Assembly (NCBI RefSeq): GCF_007829815.1
Contig: NZ_VIWT01000004.1
Span: forward strand, 186,001 to 250,000
Source of the DNA: Kitasatospora viridis
GTDB lineage: Bacteria; Actinomycetota; Actinomycetes; Streptomycetales; Streptomycetaceae
Reading direction: 5' to 3'
DNA length: 64,000 nt
Made by a program: the position numbers and the translations under genes. Below, piece after piece: positions 1-8,312 of the stretch; the stretch's first letter is position 1, and every line of letters begins with the position of its first letter. Under the pieces are notes generated by a model, which searched no databases, was not told where the DNA came from, and saw nothing but the letters and a program-made list of their open reading frames with translations.

Positions 1-1
1 C

Positions 2-1024
2 GCCGACATCGCCAAGATGCTGACGGACCACCGGATGACGGTGTCGATCAGCATGGACGGGACGCGTGCGGCCCACAACACCTTCCGGGTGTTCCGCAAC
101 GGCACCGGCACCTACGACGCGGTGGTGCGCAACGTCGGACGGTTCCTGGCCGTGGACCCGGACACCATGATCAACGCCACCCTGACGGCGGAGAACCTGG
201 ACGTGGACGAGTACGCGGAGCTCTTCCGCAGCCTCGGCGTCAAGATGGTGCGTTTCGCCGTGGTCGGAACGGCCGTTCCGGAGATCGCGGTGGCCAAGGA
301 GGAGAAGCTCGCCCGGCTGCTGGCCGCCTACGACCGGCTGGCCGTCACCTACCGGGACCAGCTGTTGAGCGGCGACGTCTGGTACCTGGCCGACTTCTAC
401 AAGTACTTCGGCAACTTCCGCACCCTGGAGAAGCGGCACAACCGGTGCGGCGCCGGCACGGCCTACGTGAACGTCGACGTGGACGGCAACGTCAACCTCT
501 GCCACCGCTTCACGACCGACGGCACGCAGCGGATCGGCAAGGTGACCAGCAAGACCGTCGACGTGCCGCTCGGGATCCGCACCCGGGACCAGCTGCAGGC
601 CACCTCCGCCTCGGTGCCCTCCGGCCCGGAGGTCTCCCAGCTGACCGGTCAGCCCGGGATCCGGGCCCTCAAGCTGGCCGGCGAGGAGCCCAAGATGCGC
701 GGCGCCTCGGTGCCCGCGCACCTGCACCGGCAGCTCGACGGCACCGCGTTCTTCGAGCAGATCGACTCCACCGCCGGTGTCACCAGTGCGAACGTGTGCG
801 CCGGCTGCGACATCCGGCACGTCTGCGGCGGCTCCTGCTTCCACGACGGGGAGATCCTCTACGGCGACCTGTTCGGCGGGCCCGACGGCTTCAAGTGCGA
901 GGTGGACCGCCACCTGGCCAAGATCTCGATGTGGCTGCTCGACTCCATCTTCCAGCACGACCCGACGCTGCTCGACCGCCTGGACGACCTCCACCTCCGT
1001 TCGCAGCAGCACCACGCGGAATGA
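2..1024 (+). CDS. Radical SAM/SPASM enzyme, 5' end missing
   Basis: This is the C-terminal part of a radical SAM enzyme with a SPASM domain. The reading frame is open to the left edge, so the true start and the CxxxCxxC radical SAM cluster lie outside the window. Visible are the end of the TIM-barrel (VSISMDG, then a strand/helix pattern) and a Cys-rich tail. The first part of that tail is CGAG...VDVDGNVNLCHRF, near bases 446-515. The second is CAGCDIRHVCGGSC, near 796-840, followed by another Cys near 896. Such clusters bind auxiliary Fe-S centres in peptide- and protein-modifying enzymes of the anaerobic sulfatase-maturase/QhpD/PqqE type. The CHRF motif resembles the QhpD-like branch, but the substrate cannot be assigned. 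The gene starts the run of + strand genes that reaches 10966, 73 bases before the next start. Confidence 0.85.
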   Translation, partial: ADIAKMLTDHRMTVSISMDGTRAAHNTFRVFRNGTGTYDAVVRNVGRFLAVDPDTMINATLTAENLDVDEYAELFRSLGVKMVRFAVVGTAVPEIAVAKEEKLARLLAAYDRLAVTYRDQLLSGDVWYLADFYKYFGNFRTLEKRHNRCGAGTAYVNVDVDGNVNLCHRFTTDGTQRIGKVTSKTVDVPLGIRTRDQLQATSASVPSGPEVSQLTGQPGIRALKLAGEEPKMRGASVPAHLHRQLDGTAFFEQIDSTAGVTSANVCAGCDIRHVCGGSCFHDGEILYGDLFGGPDGFKCEVDRHLAKISMWLLDSIFQHDPTLLDRLDDLHLRSQQHHAE

Positions 1025-1097
1025 CGGACCGGCAGCTCTCCCAGCACCGCCGCCCGCGCCGCGGCAACCGCACCCCCCGGTACTCGACAGGAATCTC

Positions 1098-3665
1098 ATG
1101 GACGATCTGACAGGAGTGGAAGTAGCCGTCTGGGGCCTCGGCCTGATCGGCTACTCGTTGGGCGGGGAACTCGCCCGGGTCGGTCAGCGCTGCCTGATCG
1201 CGGACATCGACACCGAGCGGGTGGCCCGGCTGAACGCGGGAGAGCTGCCGTTCCAGCACCTGCCCGAACTGCCCCACAGCTACCGCGAGGAGGTCCGGGC
1301 GGGCCTCCTGCGGGCGACCTCCGAGCCGGCCGAGCTGCTCGGCGCGGACCACCCGGTGCACGTCCTGTGCATCCCCACCGAGCGCGCCGGACAGATCGAC
1401 GACAGCGTGCTCCGCGCGGTGGTCGGACGGATCGCCACCGAGAGTGCGGCCCGCCCGCTGCACCTCGTGATCGAGTCGACGATCGCACCCGGCTGGATCG
1501 ACTCGATCGTCCACCGGACCATGGCCGGGGCCGGCCTGCGGCACGGCACCGACTACCACGTCGGTGCCTCGCCGCGGCGCGACTGGCTCACCGCCCCCGG
1601 CCACACGATGGCCTCGCTACCGAAGATCATCGGTGCCGACAGTCCGGCCGGCCTCCAGCTGCTGCGGGCGCTCTACTCCCCGATCTGCACCGAGGTGCTG
1701 GAGGCGCCGGACGCCCGGCACGCGTCGCTGGTCAAGGTGGTGGAGAACTACTACCGCTACCGGGGCATCCTGCTCGCCAACGAGCTGGGTTCGGCGCTCC
1801 CGGACTACGACGTCGCCTCCGTGCTGCGCCTGGCCGGCACCAAGTGGAACATGCCGGAGTACCACCCCTCGCTCGGCATCGGCGGCTACTGCGTGCCGCT
1901 GGCCAAGGACTACCTGGCGGCCGAGAACGGCCTGGAGCCGCTGGCCGCCGAGCTGCACGCGGCGGAGGAGAAGCTGTTCACCGACACCCGGAACGCCCTG
2001 CGGGCGCACGGCAGCTTCCGGACCGTCGGGGTGCTGGGGCTGGCCTACGCACCGGGCATGAAGGTCCACACCCGCTCGCCTACCGTCCGGCTGGCCCACG
2101 AACTCGCCGGTCAGGGCGCGCGGGTCCTGGTGCACGACCCGCTCTACTCGGACGAGGAGATCGAGTCGATCACCGGCGCGCAGCCGCTGCGCTTCCCCGA
2201 CGGACTGTCCGACTGCGACGGCGTCGTCCTGATGACCGGCCACCAGGAGTACCTGGACATCACACCGGCCGAGCTGTCGGTCCACCTGGGCACGGCGGAA
2301 TGCGTGGTCGACAACCTGGGGCTCTGGCGCGGCCGGGTCCCGGCCTCCGGTCCGCAGTACCTGGAGGTCGGCGGTCCGGGCTTCTACGCCGGCGGCCGAC
2401 CGGGCAGGGCGCCGGGCCAGGGGATCGACCGTGACCGCGAGTTCCTCGCAGCGCTGCCCGTCGAGCAGGTGGCGGCGGCGGTGCGGCGGGTCACCTCGCT
2501 GGACCGCCGGCACCTGACGCTGGAGCTGGCGGGGGCGGCCCGAACCATTCCCCAAGTCGCCGATCACGTCGCAGAGTTGCTTGGCCGGCGGGTCGAGTCG
2601 TGGTCCACCGCCGACCTCCGACTGGTCTGTGCGCTCTACGCCGTCGGCCGGGCCGGGGTCCGCCTGGAGCAGGTCGGCGTCTCGGCCGAGTTGGAGGTCG
2701 TCACGGCCCGGCTCGGGGAGCTCCACGCCGACTACCTGGCCGCCCTCGCCCGGGTGGGCGACTCCGCCGGGCAGACGGGGCCGGGAGCGGCCGACCATCC
2801 GTGGTGGGAGGTGGCCGACGCGCTGCCCGCGCTGCGCGACCGGATCGACCGGCACTACTCCCGGATCCTGGAGATCGACGGACAGAGCTACCACCGCAGG
2901 GAGTTGCTGCTGCCCGCCGAGGAGTTCGCGGCGGGCGCGCTGCCCGAGGGCCTGGCGAAGGAGCTGACGGACCGCCACCCCGGCACGGTGCTGCCCCCGG
3001 CCACGGAGGTGAGCGCGCTGCTGCGTGCGGCCACCCTGGCCGAGCTCGACCGTCACGGGCACCCGATGGGCCTGCTGGAGACGATCATGGCGGCGGCGGT
3101 GGCGGACCCGCGGCACCCGTCCGACCACGCGACCCTGATGTGCCCTCGCGGCACCCGGATCGACCGGCCCGGGACCTTCGAGAAGGACGACTTCGGGATC
3201 TACGTCGTCTTCAACCCCGCCTTCCGCCCCAGCCAGTACCCGGGCGTCGGCGACCTGCGGTCGATCCGCAAGGCCATGTACGCGCACCACGCGGCGAAGA
3301 AGGCCCGGGTCGCCAAGAAGGCCGGCGGTGCGGGCGAGCACGGCGCGCCGCCCGCGGCCCCGGAGGACCTGGGGGCCCGCGGCCTGTACGTCAACGAGCA
3401 CGCGCACCACCGCGGGCACGTGGTCGCCGGGGTGACCACCGCCCTGCGCTCCCTGATGGACATCGACGTCGCGACGCCCGACGCGGTCACCGAAGTCCGC
3501 GGGCTCACCGACTGGCGGCTGTCCCGGGCCGGCACCCGCACCGAGGACCGCTACCGGCTCCACGAGTACCCCTCCTTCCACGCGTACGGCCGATGGATCA
3601 AGGTCGTGGTCGAGACGGCGCTCGGCGCGGGGTGCGTGCTTCCCGCCATGCTCGGGGAGTGGTGA
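1098..3665 (+). CDS. UDP-glucose/GDP-mannose dehydrogenase-family protein fused to an unknown C-terminal domain
   Basis: The protein has 855 residues. Residues 1-430 form a UDP-sugar (or GDP-mannose) dehydrogenase: an N-terminal Rossmann motif (VWGLGLIGYSLGG), the central dimer helix, and a catalytic-Cys loop GIGGYCVPLAKDY with Cys near residue 265, matching the GGxCxPKD signature. A C-terminal UDP-binding half follows (LAYAPGMKVHTRSP). Known members oxidise the C6 alcohol of an NDP-hexose to the uronic acid using two NAD+. From about residue 440 a further 415 residues match no family I recognise. That part is charged and partly helical, has a Lys/Ala-rich linker near 730-760, and contains a short motif YPSFHAYGRWIK near the end. 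Normal family length is about 440, so this is a fusion. ATG 1098 is chosen because the dehydrogenase starts there. The stop overlaps the next ATG by one base. Confidence 0.8.
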   Translation: MDDLTGVEVAVWGLGLIGYSLGGELARVGQRCLIADIDTERVARLNAGELPFQHLPELPHSYREEVRAGLLRATSEPAELLGADHPVHVLCIPTERAGQIDDSVLRAVVGRIATESAARPLHLVIESTIAPGWIDSIVHRTMAGAGLRHGTDYHVGASPRRDWLTAPGHTMASLPKIIGADSPAGLQLLRALYSPICTEVLEAPDARHASLVKVVENYYRYRGILLANELGSALPDYDVASVLRLAGTKWNMPEYHPSLGIGGYCVPLAKDYLAAENGLEPLAAELHAAEEKLFTDTRNALRAHGSFRTVGVLGLAYAPGMKVHTRSPTVRLAHELAGQGARVLVHDPLYSDEEIESITGAQPLRFPDGLSDCDGVVLMTGHQEYLDITPAELSVHLGTAECVVDNLGLWRGRVPASGPQYLEVGGPGFYAGGRPGRAPGQGIDRDREFLAALPVEQVAAAVRRVTSLDRRHLTLELAGAARTIPQVADHVAELLGRRVESWSTADLRLVCALYAVGRAGVRLEQVGVSAELEVVTARLGELHADYLAALARVGDSAGQTGPGAADHPWWEVADALPALRDRIDRHYSRILEIDGQSYHRRELLLPAEEFAAGALPEGLAKELTDRHPGTVLPPATEVSALLRAATLAELDRHGHPMGLLETIMAAAVADPRHPSDHATLMCPRGTRIDRPGTFEKDDFGIYVVFNPAFRPSQYPGVGDLRSIRKAMYAHHAAKKARVAKKAGGAGEHGAPPAAPEDLGARGLYVNEHAHHRGHVVAGVTTALRSLMDIDVATPDAVTEVRGLTDWRLSRAGTRTEDRYRLHEYPSFHAYGRWIKVVVETALGAGCVLPAMLGEW

Positions 3666-4288
3666 TGAGCCGCACGGCGCTGGCCTTCACTGCTCATCCG
3701 GACGACGCCGAGATCTGCCTGGGCGGCACGCTCGCCGCCCTGGCCGATCACGGGTGGGACGTCCACATCGTGGTGGCCTCCGTGCCCGACCACCGGGACC
3801 GGCGGTTGGCGGAGGTCCAGCGGGGCGCCGACGTGCTGGGCGCCCGGGCGCACGTCCTGGAACACGACGGCCACTGGCAGGTGGAGGACTTGACGGCGTA
3901 CCAGCTCGTCAGGGAGTTCGACCGGCACGTTCGACGGCTGGCACCGCAGCGGGTCTTCACCCACTGGCTCGGTGACACCCACCAGGACCACGTGCTGGTG
4001 GCGCGCGCGGCGATCTCCGCGATGCGGGGCAGCCACGCCGACCTGTTCATGTGCGAGCAGCCGAACCAGTACGCGCCGTCGGCCTCCCCGTTCCCGGTCG
4101 ACACCTACGTCGACGTCTCGGCGCAGTTCGAGCGCCGGCTCCGGGCCGTGGCCTGCCACCTGTCACAGGCAGCCGCGGAGAAGTACACCGAGCAGCTCAC
4201 GGCCCGCGCGCGCTACCACGGCGACCGGATCGGCTGCCGGTACGCGGAGGCCTTCAGCTGCGTGGTCCAGCGGATGGAGCTCTCGTGA
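3665..4288 (+). CDS. PIG-L/LmbE-family deacetylase
   Basis: A 207-residue zinc hydrolase of the PIG-L family, which removes acyl groups from the amine of N-acetylglucosamine-type sugars (MshB, BshB, teicoplanin deacetylase). The metal motif AHPDDAEICLGG lies near residues 9-20 and the second site THQDHV near 105-110, both intact, so it should be catalytic. The ATG overlaps the preceding stop (TGATG), which implies translational coupling with the sugar-dehydrogenase fusion. It also overlaps the following beta-helix acyltransferase by four bases. A dehydrogenase, deacetylase and acyltransferase in series is what one expects for tailoring of an amino sugar, but the substrate is inferred only from context. 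Confidence 0.85.
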   Translation: MSRTALAFTAHPDDAEICLGGTLAALADHGWDVHIVVASVPDHRDRRLAEVQRGADVLGARAHVLEHDGHWQVEDLTAYQLVREFDRHVRRLAPQRVFTHWLGDTHQDHVLVARAAISAMRGSHADLFMCEQPNQYAPSASPFPVDTYVDVSAQFERRLRAVACHLSQAAAEKYTEQLTARARYHGDRIGCRYAEAFSCVVQRMELS

Positions 4289-5418
4289 CCGGCACGCGCC
4301 GGGACGCCGCTGCCCGGCCGGCGGTGGTGGAGGGCCTGGCGGGCGCCTGGCGGCACCGGCTGGGCGGTGCGCGGATCGCGGCCGGCGTCCGCATCGGCCG
4401 GGGCAGCCGGATCCGCGCGGCCGAGCTCACCATCGGCGCCGGGGTGGTCCTCGGCCGGGGCGTGCGGATCGAGGCCGACCGGGTGGTGCTGGAGGCGGGG
4501 ACGGAGATCGGCGACCGGTGCCGCATCTCGGCGCGCGAGGTCGAGTTCGACCGGAACTGCGTCCTCTTCCCGGACGTCGTCGTCCGCGCCCTCACCACGG
4601 TGCGGCTGGGTGCGCACACCAAGATCAGCCGGGACGCGGTGCTGAAGGCCGGCAGCATCGAGGTCGGCACCGAGTTCTGGATGAACCGCGGCGCCGAGAT
4701 CGGCGGCGGCGGTTGGCGCACGGGTGACGGGCGGTTCCAGGCGGGCGACCGCTGCCACGTCGGGCGCGGCTCGCACATCAACACCGCACGGCCCGTCGTG
4801 CTGGGCGACGACACGGCCATCGGCATGGACTGCACGATCGCGACGCACGCCCACTGGCAACCGGCCACCGAGGGGTTCCCGTTCAGCTCCGGGCCGGTCA
4901 CCGTGGGGTCCGGCGTGGCCGTCTTCACCCGCAGCGTCGTCTCGCCCGGTGTGACGGTGGCGGACGGCGCCACCGTCGCGGCCGGCTCGGTGGTGGTGCG
5001 TGACGTTGCGCCCCGCGCGTTGGTGGGCGGAGTGCCGGCCCGGACGCTGCGGATCCATCCGCAGCCCGAATCGCCGCTACCGGTCCTGCTCGAAGCGTTG
5101 GGCTCCTTCACCGCCCGGCAGTGGCCCACCGCGGCCTGGCGCACCGGTCCCCGTGGTGAGCGGGCCGTCGACGGGCCGGACGGGGCGCACCTGCGGCTGA
5201 CCCCGGACCACCTGCTGCACCTGGCCGCGCCGGCCTCCCGGGGCGGCGCCGAGTGCGTCTTCGACCTCGGCCGCAGAGTACTGACCGGGACCGGCAGCGA
5301 GCTGTCCGAGGCGCTGCGGAACCACCTGTTCTCCATCGGCCTGCGGTTCCGCTACGAGGGGTACCAACGAGCACCGCTGAGTCTGCGGCGCCTGCGCGAA
5401 TCAGGGATTGAGGAGTGA
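4285..5418 (+). CDS. Left-handed beta-helix (hexapeptide-repeat) acyltransferase-like protein
   Basis: The protein has 377 residues from GTG 4285, which overlaps the upstream stop (GTGA). Residues about 35-260 consist of imperfect hexapeptide repeats ([IV]GxGxxI type: IGRGSRI, IGAGVVLGRGVRI, VGSGVAVFTRSVVSPG). They end in AAGSVVVRDVAPRALVGGVPAR, typical of the LbH transferases (maltose/galactoside O-acetyltransferase, WbbJ). A histidine in ATHAHW near residue 190 is a plausible catalytic base. These enzymes acetylate sugars or antibiotics from acetyl-CoA. The last 100 residues form a separate C-terminal extension that I do not recognise. It sits between a deacetylase and a GluRS-like gene, so re-acylation of a deacetylated amine is a reasonable but untested role. 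Confidence 0.75.
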   Translation: MTGTRRDAAARPAVVEGLAGAWRHRLGGARIAAGVRIGRGSRIRAAELTIGAGVVLGRGVRIEADRVVLEAGTEIGDRCRISAREVEFDRNCVLFPDVVVRALTTVRLGAHTKISRDAVLKAGSIEVGTEFWMNRGAEIGGGGWRTGDGRFQAGDRCHVGRGSHINTARPVVLGDDTAIGMDCTIATHAHWQPATEGFPFSSGPVTVGSGVAVFTRSVVSPGVTVADGATVAAGSVVVRDVAPRALVGGVPARTLRIHPQPESPLPVLLEALGSFTARQWPTAAWRTGPRGERAVDGPDGAHLRLTPDHLLHLAAPASRGGAECVFDLGRRVLTGTGSELSEALRNHLFSIGLRFRYEGYQRAPLSLRRLRESGIEE

Positions 5419-5425
5419 GCCGGCC

Positions 5426-6883
5426 ATGACGGTGCGAGTGATGATCGGCCCGAGCCTGAAGCGTCCGTTGTCCGTGGGGGCGCTGCGGATGGCGCTGTTC
5501 AACTACGCCTTCGCGGTCGGCCGGCGCGGTTCGTTCGGCGTCCGGATCGAGGACACCGACCAGGCCCGGATGAACGCCCAACTGCTCGACGACCTTTACG
5601 CGATGCTGGAGTGGACCGGGATCGACTACCACGAGGGCGGGGTCAAGGGCGGTGGCTGCGGCCCGTACGTCCAGTCCGAGCGGCTCGGCCACTACCGGGA
5701 GCACGCCGGGGCCCTGCTCCGGTCCGGTGCCGCCTACCGGTGCTTCTGCTCGACCGAGCGGCTGGCCGGCGACCGTGAGCGGCAGCGCGCCCTGGGCGAA
5801 CGGTCGCGCTACGACGGCAGGTGCGGCGCGCTGAGTCCGGACGAGGCGGCCGAGCGGGCCGCCGGGGGCCAGGCGAACGTCGTGCGGATGCGGGTCCCGC
5901 AGGACGGTGCGGGCGAGATCCTGGTGCCGGACGAGATCGCCGGCGACGCGAGGGTCCCGCTCAGCGCACTGGACGACCAGGTCCTGCTGAAGTCCGACGG
6001 ATTCCCGACCTACCACTTCTCCTCCGTGGTGGACGACCACCTGATGGGCATCTCCCATGTCGTGCGCTCCGACTCGTGGCTGTCGAGCACGCCGAAGCAC
6101 GTGCTGCTCTACCGGGCGTTCGGGTGGGAGCCACCGGTCTTCGCGCACGTCCCGGCCATCTCCCGCGGCGGCTGGAGCACTCCCGTGCGGGAACTGCGGG
6201 ACCAAGGCGTCCCGGTCGACGCCGTGGTGAACTACGCCGCCGGCATCGGCTGGCAGCCGTCCGGCGGTGCGGAGCTCTTCACCCTGGCCGATCTCACCGC
6301 GGAGTTCGACCTGAAGGCGATCCGACGGTCCGTCAGGACGGCGGACCCCAACCGGCTCCGGTGGTTGAGCGGCCGGCACCTGCGCAGGCAGCCGGCGCAG
6401 GACGCGGCCGAGGCCCTGACGCCCCACCTGCGCGCACTCGGGCTCCCGGTGCCCCCCGCCGAGCGGCGCCGGGAGATCGTGGAGCTGTGCCAGCCCTACA
6501 GCCGCACGTACCGCGAACTCGCCGAGCAGCACGCCTACTTCTTCCGGGCACCGCAGCACGGTCCGCAGCTGCGTGCGGAACTGCTGGGCCTGGCGGGGCT
6601 GCTCGGCACGCTGTCGACGGCCCTGGCGCAGGTCCGGCCCTTCACGGCCGCCGCGCTCCGGCAGCAGGTCCAGGCCGTCACGCAGGACGACGCGGGCGGC
6701 ACTGCGGCGCTGCGGGCCCTGCGGCTGGCCGTCTGCGGAGACGTCCGCAGCCCCAACATCTTCGCCGTCCTGGCCGTGCTCGGCCGGGCCGAGTGCGGGC
6801 GCCGGCTGGCCGCGGCCATCGGCGGGAGCGGCGCGGAACCGGCGGCGGAACCGGCCCTGTCGGGGATCGGGGTGCACGGATGA
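5426..6883 (+). CDS. Degenerate glutamyl-tRNA synthetase-like protein (pseudo-GluRS)
   Basis: The 485-residue product aligns over its whole length with bacterial GluRS. It has RIEDTD near residue 36, an FCSTE zinc-region remnant, YDGRC, the VVDDHLMGISHV block, and an all-helical C-terminal half where the anticodon-binding domain sits. Both ATP-handling signatures are gone. The SPTGxxHIG motif reads SLKRPLSVG (residues 10-18), and KLSKR with its surroundings is replaced by AISRGGWSTP. The usual GEDHLSNTP is RSDSWLSSTP. Glutamate adenylation therefore seems unlikely. I chose ATG 5426, about 10 bases downstream of GGAG, over TTG 5408. The gene is intact and embedded in an overlapping operon, so it looks repurposed rather than decaying. 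It is too long for GluQ. Confidence 0.8.
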   Translation: MTVRVMIGPSLKRPLSVGALRMALFNYAFAVGRRGSFGVRIEDTDQARMNAQLLDDLYAMLEWTGIDYHEGGVKGGGCGPYVQSERLGHYREHAGALLRSGAAYRCFCSTERLAGDRERQRALGERSRYDGRCGALSPDEAAERAAGGQANVVRMRVPQDGAGEILVPDEIAGDARVPLSALDDQVLLKSDGFPTYHFSSVVDDHLMGISHVVRSDSWLSSTPKHVLLYRAFGWEPPVFAHVPAISRGGWSTPVRELRDQGVPVDAVVNYAAGIGWQPSGGAELFTLADLTAEFDLKAIRRSVRTADPNRLRWLSGRHLRRQPAQDAAEALTPHLRALGLPVPPAERRREIVELCQPYSRTYRELAEQHAYFFRAPQHGPQLRAELLGLAGLLGTLSTALAQVRPFTAAALRQQVQAVTQDDAGGTAALRALRLAVCGDVRSPNIFAVLAVLGRAECGRRLAAAIGGSGAEPAAEPALSGIGVHG

Positions 6884-8085
6884 CGGGCGACCCGCTCTTC
6901 GACTATCCGCTGCGCCGCGGCGAACGGCTCGACCCGCCACCGGTGTTGGGCGAGCTGCGCGCGGACCGGCCGGTCTGTCCGGTGCGCCTGTGGGACGGCA
7001 GCGAGGCCTGGCTGGTGACCCGGCACGCGGACGTGCGCGCGGTGCTGGCCGACCCGCGGGTCAGCGCCGACCCGCGCAGCCCGGGATACCCCTTCCTGAG
7101 CGCCGGACGGGCCGCCGCGCCGGACGGGCACGGCTCCTTCAACCACCTGGACCCGCCGGAGCACGGCCGGTTCAGGCGCATGCTCAGCGGTGAGTTCACG
7201 GTGGAGCGGATCGCCCGGCTGCGGCCGGTCGTCCAGCGGACCGTGGACCGGGCGATCGACGCGATGGTCTCGGCGGGCAACCGGGCCGAGCTCGTCCGGG
7301 CGCTCGCGCTGCCGGTGCCCTCCTTCGTCATCTGCGAGCTGCTCGGCGTCCCGTACGCGGACCACGAGTTCTTCGAAACCCGCACGGCGGCCCGGATGGA
7401 CCTCACCCGGGCACCGGAACTGGTGCGCGCCGCCAACGCGGAGATCATGGGCTACCTGGAGCAGCTGGTCGCCGAGAAGCGCCGACGGCCCGGGGACGAC
7501 CTGATCAGCCGACTGATCACGCAGCACGGAGACTCCGGTGAGGCGAGCCCCGGCGAAATCGTCGACATGGTGCGCCTGTTGCTGGTGAACGGGTACGAGA
7601 CCACGGCCAACATGATCGCCCTGGGTGTCCTCGTCCTGCTCCGCAACCCGGACGAGGCGGCAGTCCTGCGGGACGATCCGGATCCCGAGGCGGTCGAGCG
7701 GCTGGTCGAGGAGTTGCTCCGGCACCAGACGATCGTGCACATCGCACCGACCCGGGCGGTCCTCGCCGAACTGACGGTCGGTGGCACCGTCCTGCGACCG
7801 GGCGACGGGGTCATCACCTCGCTGAGTTCGGCGAACCGGGACGCGACCGTCTTCGACCGGCCCGACGCACTGGACTGCGGCCGCGACGCCCGCCGCCACC
7901 TGTCCTTCGGCCACGGGGTGCACCACTGCCTCGGCCACACCCTGGCCAGGTTGGAGCTGCACGCGGTCTTCGGCACCCTGTTCCGCCGGCTCCCGGCCCT
8001 GCGCCTGGCCGTGCCGTACGAGGAGGTCCGGTTCAAGGAGGACGCGGGTCTCTACGGCGTGCACCGACTGGACGTCACCTGGTGA
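6880..8085 (+). CDS. Cytochrome P450
   Basis: A 401-residue soluble bacterial P450. The heme loop FGHGVHHCLGHTLARLE carries Cys near residue 350. The I-helix oxygen-activation motif reads NGYETT, the K-helix shows EELLRHQ, and the C-helix region has HLDPPEHGRFRR. It resembles the CYP105/CYP107-type enzymes that hydroxylate or otherwise oxidise natural products. ATG 6880 overlaps the preceding stop, and the next gene, a ferredoxin, overlaps its stop (GTGA), so the electron donor is co-translated. The substrate is unknown. Because a carrier protein is encoded downstream, a carrier-bound amino acid is a possible substrate, as with known P450s that beta-hydroxylate carrier-bound residues. Confidence 0.93.
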   Translation: MTGDPLFDYPLRRGERLDPPPVLGELRADRPVCPVRLWDGSEAWLVTRHADVRAVLADPRVSADPRSPGYPFLSAGRAAAPDGHGSFNHLDPPEHGRFRRMLSGEFTVERIARLRPVVQRTVDRAIDAMVSAGNRAELVRALALPVPSFVICELLGVPYADHEFFETRTAARMDLTRAPELVRAANAEIMGYLEQLVAEKRRRPGDDLISRLITQHGDSGEASPGEIVDMVRLLLVNGYETTANMIALGVLVLLRNPDEAAVLRDDPDPEAVERLVEELLRHQTIVHIAPTRAVLAELTVGGTVLRPGDGVITSLSSANRDATVFDRPDALDCGRDARRHLSFGHGVHHCLGHTLARLELHAVFGTLFRRLPALRLAVPYEEVRFKEDAGLYGVHRLDVTW

Positions 8086-8312
8086 CCGCGGGAGCCGAGG
8101 CGACCCGGGTGGTCGCCGATCCGGCCCGGTGCATCGGCTCCGGCCAGTGCGTGCTGTCCGCCCCGGCCGTCTTCGCCCAACACCCGGACGACGGACGGGT
8201 CCTGATCACCGACCGGAGACCTGCCGGCACGGCGGCCGAGACGGCACGGCAAGCCGCGCAGTTCTGCCCGGTGCAGGCGATCAGGCTGATCGAACCAGAA
8301 AGACGAGGATGA
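8082..8312 (+). CDS. [3Fe-4S] ferredoxin, P450 redox partner
   Basis: A 76-residue ferredoxin starting at GTG 8082. Three cysteines at 17, 23 and 62 (CIGSGQC ... FCPVQAI) match the pattern of the single-cluster ferredoxins that accompany actinobacterial P450s. It is expected to pass electrons from a ferredoxin reductase to the adjacent P450. No reductase gene is visible, so a housekeeping one is probably used. The gene overlaps the P450 stop and the next ATG (ATGA), consistent with coordinated translation. Confidence 0.93.
   Translation: MTAGAEATRVVADPARCIGSGQCVLSAPAVFAQHPDDGRVLITDRRPAGTAAETARQAAQFCPVQAIRLIEPERRG

Noticed and set aside
5426..6883. GluQ (glutamyl-queuosine tRNA-Asp synthetase) identity
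   Set aside because: GluQ lacks the anticodon-binding half and is about 300 residues with a working HIGH motif. This protein is 485 residues and has lost it.
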